Assembly (NCBI RefSeq): GCF_022458895.1
Contig: NZ_JAINFL010000012.1
Coordinates: 124,001 to 188,000, forward strand
DNA from: Roseihalotalea indica
Lineage (GTDB): Bacteria > Bacteroidota > Bacteroidia > Cytophagales > Cyclobacteriaceae
Length of the DNA stretch: 64,000 bases
Reading direction: 5' to 3'
A program made the translations under genes and the position numbers. The notes under the pieces were generated by a model. That model had not been told where the DNA came from. It was given only the letters and a program-made list of their open reading frames with translations, and made no database searches. Positions within the stretch are counted from its first letter, which is position 1; the number at the start of each line of letters is the position of its first letter. Positions 26,950-34,900 of this stretch are shown here, piece after piece.

Positions 26950-28199
26950 AAGTCAGTCTCTTTAGTAAAGTGATTGGTGGGCATCCAAGCTGTCCGAATT
27001 TCGGAAGTAGAATCGCTAGCATGAGTCCAGGCGAAATACAGGCGGTCATCAGCCTGAGCCATAATGGGAAACCCGCTGGAGCGAGATGACTGCGTTGTTG
27101 CCAGCGTCATGGGTTGGCCCTTAGTACCGTCATCATACACCGATATCAGTCGGATAGTGGCACCATTTCCGGTATTTTCCATCCAGCTAACCACCGCAGT
27201 ATGGGCATCAACCAGTTCAATATCTACGCGACCCAGAGGTTTCTGCTCGTCTACTCGAACCGGCTCGCCAAAGGCCTTTCCTCCGTCTTTAGAAAACACC
27301 ACCTGAACCTTGGGCATTTCCTGAGCAGCGGTAAACCAGGCTACCGCTACGTTCTGATTCTGAGCACAAATAGCCGGGCCATTCACCGGGCAGCCGGCAA
27401 TCTGCCAGTTATCGTTATGCAAAGGTTGTGGCTCAGACCAGCCCGAAGCGGTTTTTCGTACTACATAAATATCCCGAACTTCATCTTCGGTGCGGTTCCG
27501 GTAAACGATTACGGCTCCCTCGCCAGTCAGGGCCGCATCGGTCTGGCAGCAATCGCAAACCCGGTCGTCCAGTTGAGTGCCGGGTACGGTGGTGCCGGTA
27601 GGAGTGATGATGTTGGCAAACAGGTTCATGGCACCATCTTCCTGCTGGGTATTTCGGCCATCCAGCCAAACCGAGAGAATTTCTTCCGACGAAAGCGGGA
27701 GTAGGGTCACAAAGCCATGCTCCGCCGCCTTACCATCCTGATGCAGCACAAACGAGTCGTCCCAATGTTCCTGCGAATGGGGTGATAGGGCTACCTGAAC
27801 ATCGTAATCGTACGTGCCCTCAGCGCTTTTTTGAAGCCAGTGAGCAGCTGCAAAGGCGTCGGTGACGGCCATAGAGGGAAAATCGGCCCAGTTTACAAAC
27901 CAGTTATCTCCCTGAGCAATGGTCTGCGGTGAACTCCACTGCTCATCCTGCCAGGCAGCATAACGCAATTCGTGCCCACTTTCTACCTCCTCCACCCACG
28001 AGAGATAAACCTGACCCGATGGGTCAACAAAGAGGTTAGGCTCACCACTGGCTACGGATGCCGGGGAGAGTACCTGCTTGACCGGTACTTCCTGGGAAGT
28101 GGTATCGTCGATTGCACTCTCGGAAGTTTCGGGTGGGCTTTGACAACCGAAAGCAAGTGTAATCCCGCTTAGTATGAATAAGTAGGTGCAACGGATCAT
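26946..28199 (-). CDS. Sialidase-fold beta-propeller lipoprotein in the metal operon
   Basis: The 417-residue lipoprotein (Cys19 in LAFGC) has repeated propeller blades: GEPNLFVDPSGQVYLSWVE, NWADFPSMAVTD, SEEILSVWLDG, AVIVYRNRTEDEVRDIYVVRK, KVQVVFSKDGGKAFGEPVRV and DRLYFAWTHA. Asp-box-like SKDGGKAF turns resemble the BNR/sialidase fold, but I see no sialidase catalytic triad. Two Cys motifs stand out, VCDCCQTD and GCPVNGPAI, possible metal or haem-independent redox sites. It is coupled by 4-bp overlaps to tlpA upstream and cusB downstream, so it works with metal efflux. Function is unknown; a copper-binding or protein-repair role is inference. Confidence 0.75.
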   Translation of the reverse strand: MIRCTYLFILSGITLAFGCQSPPETSESAIDDTTSQEVPVKQVLSPASVASGEPNLFVDPSGQVYLSWVEEVESGHELRYAAWQDEQWSSPQTIAQGDNWFVNWADFPSMAVTDAFAAAHWLQKSAEGTYDYDVQVALSPHSQEHWDDSFVLHQDGKAAEHGFVTLLPLSSEEILSVWLDGRNTQQEDGAMNLFANIITPTGTTVPGTQLDDRVCDCCQTDAALTGEGAVIVYRNRTEDEVRDIYVVRKTASGWSEPQPLHNDNWQIAGCPVNGPAICAQNQNVAVAWFTAAQEMPKVQVVFSKDGGKAFGEPVRVDEQKPLGRVDIELVDAHTAVVSWMENTGNGATIRLISVYDDGTKGQPMTLATTQSSRSSGFPIMAQADDRLYFAWTHASDSTSEIRTAWMPTNHFTKETDL

Positions 28200-28726
28200 A
28201 GATTTTTCAAATGATTAATAGTTTCCGACTGATTCCAGGGGCGACTCCCTATGACGGTTTCAACTAACTCGCCTTCTTCATTAATCAGGAAGGTAGTGGG
28301 GATGGAGTAGATATTCAGGTTCTCCAGCGGGGTTTTAGTATGCACAAACTGAAAGCTGAAGTCGCGCTGCCCGGCAAAGGTTTTGATCTTATCAAGTTCT
28401 TCGTAAGACGCTGCCAGGAACACATAGTCTTCCCCTAATTGTTCAGATGCTTGTTGCATGGAAGGCATCTCCACAATGCAGGGCTTACACCAGGTGGCCC
28501 AGAAATTCAGAAATACCTTCTTCCCCCGCAGCGATTCCCAAGAGATAGTATTGCCTTCCAAATCAGTAAGTTCAATAGAAGAAACGTCAATCTCCGCAGA
28601 GGTCGCTGCTTCGGCAACTTCTGCCTCGCTGACTTCGGTTTCAGCCTTTTCAGTTGATTGATCGGGACGGGAACAGGCCGTTGCCATCAGAGAGAATGAG
28701 AAAATGGTGATGAGATAGTAATTCAT
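28196..28726 (-). CDS. TlpA-family thioredoxin-like lipoprotein
   Basis: The 176-residue periplasmic lipoprotein starts at the ATG at 28726 (lipobox ATAC, Cys18). The upstream extension of the frame is Arg-rich and overlaps the permease gene, so it is rejected. The thioredoxin fold carries the active site WCKPC (Cys80, Cys83) after LRGKKVFLNFWATWC, and the cis-Pro segment IYSIPTTFLI. TlpA/ResA proteins reduce disulfides, for instance in apocytochromes or copper-binding sites. The gene starts 2 bp after the permease stop and overlaps the propeller gene by 4 bp. It probably keeps Cys ligands of the neighbouring metal proteins reduced. Confidence 0.9.
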   Translation of the reverse strand: MNYYLITIFSFSLMATACSRPDQSTEKAETEVSEAEVAEAATSAEIDVSSIELTDLEGNTISWESLRGKKVFLNFWATWCKPCIVEMPSMQQASEQLGEDYVFLAASYEELDKIKTFAGQRDFSFQFVHTKTPLENLNIYSIPTTFLINEEGELVETVIGSRPWNQSETINHLKNL

Positions 28727-28728
28727 AA

Positions 28729-30030
28729 CTATTGTGTTAAATGTACGATGAGTCCGCCCGCTAGCCATGCGTAGGCGATGAAGGCCAGAATTTTTAATAC
28801 CTGCTCTACCCGGTCTTTTCCTCCACCTCCGTGGTGATGATGGTGCCCCTCGTGATGTTCGGGCTGAGGCATTTTCTTGAAGAAGCCCAGCCATACCAGA
28901 AATCCGGAAAGGGCCAGAAAGGCCATATTGAGAAAAAAGGTGTAGTTTATTTTAAAGTGATCCGATTCCGACATGGCTTTACCCGTATTCTCGGGAATTA
29001 CGCCTAGCAGGTCGAATCCGTAGTGCAAGGTCAGGGATGAAATTACCAGCGCCACAAACAACGTCAATGCAATATACAGCGACATTTTCCAGCCATAGTA
29101 TTTAGCGTTAATACGGAGTACGGGAAAAACCACCAGATCGCTGAAGATAAACGCCATAATTCCGGCAAAGCTCACTCCGTTCTGATACAGCAGGGAGGCC
29201 AGCGGAATATTGCCCATCGAGCCAATAAACGTAGCAAAAGCCGCCACCGGACCGACAATACTATGTTCTAGAATCTGCAAAAAGCTAAAATCCTGACTAT
29301 TCTCACCAGTACCAATGAACAAAGTCTGAAAGAATTCTTTAGGAACAAAAGCCGCAATAATTCCGGCAATTGTAAAGCCCACCGTCACATCTTTCCAAAC
29401 CATATCCCATTCCATTACGTAACTCTTCCCGACCTGCTTCCACCCCTTCAGCGACTTGATCATTTTTCTCCAATCCGGAACATCCTCTTCCATTTCTTCC
29501 TCCTGTTTCATATGTTCTTTGGCTTCCTCAATCAGCTTTTTGGGGCGGGTGAGTCGCACGAATATCCACATGATGATGATTAGTAAAATGCCACCTACGT
29601 ATTCGGCCACCACAAACTGCCAGGCCAGAAAAATAGCAATGATGATTCCCAGTTCAATCACCAGGTTGGTAGACGAAAGCAGAAAAGCCAATGCTGGGAT
29701 GAAGCCAGCCCCTTTCTTGAACAGCGATTTGGTGGTGGCCAGGGCAGCAAAACTGCATGAACTAGAGATAAACCCAAAGAACGTCGCCAAACCCACCGTT
29801 TTAGCATTCGTACCGCCCAGCGACTGCTTCATCCTCTCCTGTGTGACAAACACCTGAATCATGCTACTGATGATATAGCCGAGGGCAAAAGCCCATAAGG
29901 CACTCCAGAAAAATCCCAGGCTGGTCATGGTAGCATCACCCCATTTCTGAAGAAACCCGCCGCTGTCCTGGGCAAACAAAGTGCTGCTAAGTAATCCGAA
30001 AAAAGTAGTTAAGCTTATTTTTTTCATCAT
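28729..30030 (-). CDS. YraQ/ArsP-like permease with a His-rich tail
   Basis: The 433-residue inner-membrane protein has about nine hydrophobic segments, two halves of the DUF318/ArsP_1 permease type, and the family segment SSSCSFAALATTKSLFKKGAGF followed by LLSSTNLVIELG. A soluble charged loop (about 155-190) separates the halves. Near the C-terminus lies a His-rich cluster (HHEGHHHHHGGGG), a likely metal-binding loop. Family members include the organoarsenical exporter ArsP and uncharacterised permeases near thiol-redox genes. Here it lies between tolC and tlpA in a copper-type efflux operon, so it may move metal or a metal complex across the inner membrane. Substrate is inference. Confidence 0.85.
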   Translation of the reverse strand: MMKKISLTTFFGLLSSTLFAQDSGGFLQKWGDATMTSLGFFWSALWAFALGYIISSMIQVFVTQERMKQSLGGTNAKTVGLATFFGFISSSCSFAALATTKSLFKKGAGFIPALAFLLSSTNLVIELGIIIAIFLAWQFVVAEYVGGILLIIIMWIFVRLTRPKKLIEEAKEHMKQEEEMEEDVPDWRKMIKSLKGWKQVGKSYVMEWDMVWKDVTVGFTIAGIIAAFVPKEFFQTLFIGTGENSQDFSFLQILEHSIVGPVAAFATFIGSMGNIPLASLLYQNGVSFAGIMAFIFSDLVVFPVLRINAKYYGWKMSLYIALTLFVALVISSLTLHYGFDLLGVIPENTGKAMSESDHFKINYTFFLNMAFLALSGFLVWLGFFKKMPQPEHHEGHHHHHGGGGKDRVEQVLKILAFIAYAWLAGGLIVHLTQ

Positions 30031-30041
30031 AGGTAAAAAAG

Positions 30042-31427
30042 TTATTGTGGTGTATAGATTAGTTTATCTAACTGTGCTTGAGCTATGTGGTAGCGAACCA
30101 CGGCATCCACCAGCTTCATCTGATAGTCCAGTAGTTGTTGCTGAAAATCCAGAATATCGGTAAAGTCTTCTCCCTCATTGGAGTACGCGCTTTCCAGAAT
30201 GCGTAATGCCTGTTGGGTCTGTTCAGTTTGCGCCTGATATAACTGCACTTCCCGTAAGGCGGCCTGTCGTTGCTGTTGGGCCTGAGCCCAGGCAGTGGTA
30301 AGCTCGTTGGCTAGCTGCTGGGCACTGGCCTGATTGGCTTGCTGGCGAAGTAATACTTCCTGCTGAGCCGATGCATATTTTTTGCGCCACAGAGGCAGCG
30401 AGACGGTAGCCATCGGCATTAGCCCGTCCCTACCATTATCCGGCACTTCCATATCCGTTCGGGGAGTGATGACCATGTACTCAATGCCTACCCCAAACAT
30501 CGGCTTACCGCTTAGTCGTGCCATTTCCCCCTGAGCCTCCAGCATACCTTGCTGGGCCTGTACGGCTTGATAATCCGGGTAATGCTGCCAAACAGAATCC
30601 TGATTAAGCAGGGAGCGCGTATCCTCAGTCTCTGGTAGTGCGAGGGTGTCCGGCAACATAACCGGCTCGTTGATATCCCGGTTAAGCAGGTTATTGAATT
30701 GGGTAAGCAGGGGAGCTTTTTCTTCCTGGCGAATAGTGATCATTGTTTCCGTTTCCCGGATTTGCATTTGGGCTTGCAGGATATCTACCATCCGGGCCAG
30801 CCCATTTTCGTACTGTTGCGTAGCCAGCCGCTCGTAGCTTTGCAGCAAGACTAGCGTTTGCTGCAGGATGTCAATGTCTTTTTCTACATCATATAGTCTA
30901 AAGTAGGCTTGCTTTACCTGATACATCAGCTCCAGTTTCTGCGATGCCCACTGATATTCCTGCACCCGGGCCTGTTGCCTCGATATATCTTTTTCGGTCC
31001 GCAATGCTCCGAACCAGGGGAATTGCTGAGATATGGACACCCGGGCTCGCTGGGCCCCCAACCTTGTTTCCATGGGATGCAGAAAATAACCTCCGCTTAA
31101 TTCTGGATTGTTCAAGGCTACCTGCCCCGGTTTCTCCAATGCTGCCAGATACTCCTGATACGCTGCTTCTACCGATGGATTGTTTTCTACGGCGGCTTGA
31201 AGGTAGTTATCGAGAGATTGGGCTTTTATAGATGTGATTGCAGAAATAGATAGAAATAAAGTTGGAATGAGAACTTGCTTGATGGCTAGATGTATATTGG
31301 AAATATGGAATTGCCTTATGGGTAGAAATAAGCCAGGAATCATTGATAAAATGATTTGCTCGATGAAATGGGACAAAGTGGCAGAGCGTAGAATGCTGAT
31401 CTTGAGTAAATATTTTGTAGTATTCAT
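30042..31427 (-). CDS. TolC/CusC-type outer-membrane efflux protein with an odd leader
   Basis: The 461-residue product has the mature outer-membrane factor part from about residue 70 (SLDNYLQAAVENNPSVEAAYQEYL), with long helices and the repeated TolC layout (QVKQAYFRLYDVEKDIDIL, YENGLARMVDILQAQ, AYSNEGEDFTDILDFQQQLLDYQ). It should form the exit duct of the CusA/CusB pump. The leader is unusual. Starting at 31427 (ATGA overlap with the S23 gene), about 70 residues precede the predicted cleavage site SIKAQ. They contain 12-residue repeats (KQVLIPTLFLSI, RQFHISNIHLAI) encoded by the left 36-bp DNA array. An ATG at 31343 gives a 42-residue leader and is the main alternative. Confidence 0.88.
   Translation of the reverse strand: MNTTKYLLKISILRSATLSHFIEQIILSMIPGLFLPIRQFHISNIHLAIKQVLIPTLFLSISAITSIKAQSLDNYLQAAVENNPSVEAAYQEYLAALEKPGQVALNNPELSGGYFLHPMETRLGAQRARVSISQQFPWFGALRTEKDISRQQARVQEYQWASQKLELMYQVKQAYFRLYDVEKDIDILQQTLVLLQSYERLATQQYENGLARMVDILQAQMQIRETETMITIRQEEKAPLLTQFNNLLNRDINEPVMLPDTLALPETEDTRSLLNQDSVWQHYPDYQAVQAQQGMLEAQGEMARLSGKPMFGVGIEYMVITPRTDMEVPDNGRDGLMPMATVSLPLWRKKYASAQQEVLLRQQANQASAQQLANELTTAWAQAQQQRQAALREVQLYQAQTEQTQQALRILESAYSNEGEDFTDILDFQQQLLDYQMKLVDAVVRYHIAQAQLDKLIYTPQ
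31241..31368 (+). repeat. Left array of 36-bp repeats flanking the S23 gene
   Basis: Units start at 31251, 31287 and 31323, exactly 36 bp apart, each beginning with TAGAAATAA or a variant (TAGATGTAT for the second). A partial unit CAGAAATAGA precedes at 31241. The third unit has a 10-bp insertion and ends ATGATTTGCTCGATGAA. A weaker unit may follow at 31369, and CAGAAATAAAATTGTTCAG recurs at 31450 inside the S23 3' end. Unit ends share ACTTGCTTGA or ATTTGCTCGA. The same units occur in opposite orientation at 31835-31940. No unique spacers are present, so it is not a CRISPR array. Confidence 0.75.
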
Positions 31428-31810
31428 TTCTTGGCGCTTTTGTGGGTAGCAGAAATAAAATTGTTCAGTTTTACCTGAAGCCGTTTGCTGATAGCGGTCA
31501 TTTGAGTGTAGATCTCGGGCGAAATTTTCTGTCGTTCCTGTAAAAGACTGAGCCAGTGGTCAATACATTCGGATAGCGAGCCGCGACTGTAGTAATAAAA
31601 GCGTATCTTATCCAAATAATGAAAGCGATGGTAACCCTCGGCAATATTGGCACCTACTGAATCTGCTGATCGGATAAATTGATCACCCATCACCTTTTTA
31701 TCCTCGAAAGACAGACCCTGATAGATCGTCCAGGCCATCGTAGACAGTTGCCGAGATAACTGGTAAACCTCCAAATCACGAAGGGGTATAAATTTTTTCT
31801 CGTAAGCCAT
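31424..31810 (-). CDS. Four-helix-bundle protein, S23/IVP (Avd-like) family
   Basis: The 128-residue protein has the S23 (23S rRNA intervening-sequence protein) pattern: LRDLEVYQLSRQLSTMAWTI, MGDQFIRSADSVGANIAEGY, then YYYSRGSLSECIDHW. The family forms pentameric four-helix barrels and is related to Avd of diversity-generating retroelements. Free-standing copies are abundant in Bacteroidota and their function is unknown. I chose the ATG at 31810. The gene lies between cusA and tolC, is flanked on both sides by inverted arrays of 36-bp repeats, and its TGA overlaps the tolC start (ATGA). There is no rRNA or reverse transcriptase nearby. It looks like part of an inserted cassette. Confidence 0.93.
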   Translation of the reverse strand: MAYEKKFIPLRDLEVYQLSRQLSTMAWTIYQGLSFEDKKVMGDQFIRSADSVGANIAEGYHRFHYLDKIRFYYYSRGSLSECIDHWLSLLQERQKISPEIYTQMTAISKRLQVKLNNFISATHKSAKK

Positions 31811-31834
31811 CACATATTATTTTTTAGATTCACT

Positions 31835-31940
31835 TTATTTCCAACTGTCAAGCAAGTCCATAACCCTATTTTATTTCTAATCGTCGCGCAAATCATCTTT
31901 CCTACCTTATTTCTGACCATATAGAAGATCATTATTTCTA
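31835..31940 (-). repeat. Right array of 36-bp repeats flanking the S23 gene
   Basis: Read on the minus strand, units start at 31940 (TAGAAATAA, truncated to 25 nt), 31915 (CAGAAATAA), 31879 (TAGAAATAA) and 31843 (TGGAAATAA, last unit partial). Two full units are exactly 36 bp. The unit at 31915 ends GATGATTTGCGCGACGAT and that at 31879 ends GGACTTGCTTGACAGT, matching units of the left array. The first three bases of the 31940 unit are the cusA TAG stop codon. The array fills the gap between cusA and the S23 gene. Confidence 0.78.
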
Positions 31941-34900
31941 TCCATTCAGAAGGTCTTTTTTTCTTAGTTTATGTTCCATCCAGGCACTATACAATACCGG
32001 CACTACAAACAGGGTAATAATCTCGATCAGCATTCCTCCGAAAATGGGAATGGCCATCGGGATCATGATATCTGAGCCCCGACCAGTTGAGGTAAGAACG
32101 GGTAACAAAGCCAGTAATGTGGTGGCGGTGGTCATCAGCGCAGGGCGAACCCGTTTCTGCCCGGCTCGGAGAACGGCTTTACGTACATCCTGACGGTTTT
32201 CGGGGCGCATCTTCCTGAGCGACTGATTGAGGTAAGTGGCGATCAGGACACCATCGTCGGTAGCAATACCGAAGAGTGCAATGAAGCCTACCCAGACCGC
32301 CACGCTGAGGTAGACCGTTCGTACCTGAAAGAGGTCGCGAGCGTACAGACCAAAGATGGAGAAGTCTAGAAAACCCTCCTGACCGTATAGCCAGATCAGC
32401 AGGAATCCACCGGAAAACGCTACGGCAATGCCGGTAAAAACCATCAGTGCGGTGGAAACCGAGCGAAACTGTAAGTACAAAATCAGGAAGATCACGGCCA
32501 GACAGAGCGGGATGACCACCGACAGGCGTTGCTGGGCCCGGATTTGGTTCTCGTAGCTTCCAGAAAAGCGGTAGCTCACTCCAGACGGAACCTTTAATTC
32601 TCCCGAACCGATCTTTTCATTCAGATAATCCTGGGCGGCTTCTACTACCTCAACCTCCGAGTAGCCCTCGTTTTTATCGAGCAATACATAGCCTACCAGG
32701 AAGGTATCTTCACTTTTGATCATCTGCGGTCCCTGCACGTAGTGTAGCTCGGCAATATCGCCCAGCGGAATCTGCGCTCCGGTAGGAGTAGGAATCAGCA
32801 TCTGCCGGATCATCTCGGGGTCATCGCGTAGTTCGCGGGCGTATCGTACCCGGATGGGGTATCGTTCTCGTCCCTCCACGCTGGTCGTTAGCCGGATACC
32901 GCCGATGGCTACTTCAATATACTGCTGTACATCCTGTATGCTGAGGCCGTAGCGGGCAATCCGGTTACGGTCAATATCGATCTCCAGGTAGGGTTTCCCC
33001 ACAATCCGCTCGGCAAATACCGATGGCCCTTTTACCGATGGGACTTCTTTCAGGTAGCGCTCCAGCTCCAAACCGAAGGCTTCAATCGTAGGTAAATCCG
33101 GCCCCTTTACTTTGATGCCCATCGGAGCCCGCATCCCGGTTTGCAGCATGACCAGCCGCGTTTCAATAGGTTGCAACTTGGGGGCAGAAGTAACACCGGG
33201 CAAGCGGGTAGCTACGATAATCTCATCCCAGATATCCGAGGGAGATTGAATTTCATCCCGCCACTGCCGGAAGTACCGACCGTCTTCATCCGGGATGAGC
33301 CGATCGGTATCTAAGTAAACGGCTTCTTCTCTAGAAATAGCTTTTAGAGTGTCCTGTTCGTGAATCAGGAAATTACCTTCTTCGTCAGTCTTAAAGCGGA
33401 GTCGTTGCCCAGAGGCATCCGTAAGGTATTCGCTCTTGTAATTGATCACGTTCTCGTACATGGAGATGGGGGCGGGGTCGAGAGAAGATTCTGCACGTCC
33501 GAGCTTCCCTACTACCAATGATACTTCAGGGATGGCCGTCACCGCCATGTCTAGTTGTTGCAGAGTGCGGCGGTTCTCTTCAATTCCGGCATGGGGCATG
33601 GAGGTTGGCATTAGAAGATATGCCCCTTCGTCCAGCGACGGCATAAATTCTTCGCCAATGCCCGGGAATTGATGCGTCATGTAACTGTACCACTCAGAGG
33701 TGCGGATATCTACATTGACCGCATCAAAGCCATGAGTAAGAAATCCGAATACTCCGTGAAAGCCTTGCCAGATGACCAGCCCCAGTATGATCATCAGAGT
33801 AGGAAACGAAAGAAAAACGATCTTATAATTCAGGCACCAGCGTAGTATGAAGGGGTAAGCGCTTTGCACCAGCAGAAAGCTTCCTAGAATCAGCACCAGC
33901 AGTACTACAACGAACAGCACGTTAAGAAAACTGCTTACACTAGCCCCTAAGGGCATCCACTCTATTCCCAGTACCCAGGCTACGGCAATCACTACAATGG
34001 CAACGTTTATCGGAGATCGCAGGTCTTTTACCCAGGCAAGTGAATCGGGAGCCAGGGTAACCCCCAGGTTGACCAGGCCGAACAGCAGCAAAATCATTCC
34101 GGCCCAGGCATAGCTGATTCCTAAGGCGATAATTCCTAGTACGATAATACCTGCGTTTACAATAATTTGCGTCTTTTTCCGGCTGGGGCGGAAAGAAAAC
34201 AGCCAATAAGCCATCGTAGGAAGAATCGCCAGCGTGATGATGACCGATGCGGCCAGCACGAAGGTTTTGGTAAAAGCTAGTGGAGTAAATAACTTCCCCT
34301 CCGCCGCCTGCAAACTAAACACTGGTAGAAAGCTGACAATCGTAGTAGCTACGGCCGTCACAATGGCACTGGCAACTTCCACCGTAGCATCATACACAAT
34401 CTTCAAATAATTTTTCCTTTCTGAGGTGGCTGGAGAAGCCCGTTCAATATGCTTCAGAATATTCTCCGAAAGAATAATCCCGACATCCACCACTGTACCG
34501 ATGGCAATGGCAATCCCGGATAGGGAAACAATATTAGCAACAACCCCAGTATAGCGCATGGCAATGAAGCACATCAGCACTGCTACTGGCAATAAGGCCG
34601 AAATCAGCAGCGAAGCCCGCAGATTTACCACCATCACCACAATAACAATAATGGTAATCAACACTTCTAGGGTGAGGGCTTCTTCCAAAGTACCTAGTGT
34701 CTCGTTGATGAGCTGGGTGCGGTCGTAGAAAGGAACGATGGTCACCTGAGAGACGGTGCCGTCCTCCAACGTTTTGGTGGGCAGTCCGGAGGAAATTTCT
34801 TCAATTTGGGCTTTCACGTTGGTGATCACCTCCCGGGGATTGGCACCGTAACGGGCTACGACTACCCCTCCAACCACCTCAGCTCCTGATTTATCCAGGA

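Noticed and set aside
28727..28894. N-terminal extension of the TlpA protein
   Set aside because: The extension is Arg-rich, overlaps the permease coding sequence and would bury the lipobox. The ATG at 28726 gives a normal lipoprotein.
31424..31810. Diversity-generating retroelement (Avd) or rRNA intervening sequence
   Set aside because: The S23 protein resembles Avd and IVPs, but there is no reverse transcriptase, no template/variable repeat pair and no 23S rRNA gene around it.
31241..31940. CRISPR array
   Set aside because: The repeats are 36 bp, a common CRISPR repeat length, but they are adjacent without unique spacers, differ among themselves, lie in two opposite orientations, and no cas gene is present.
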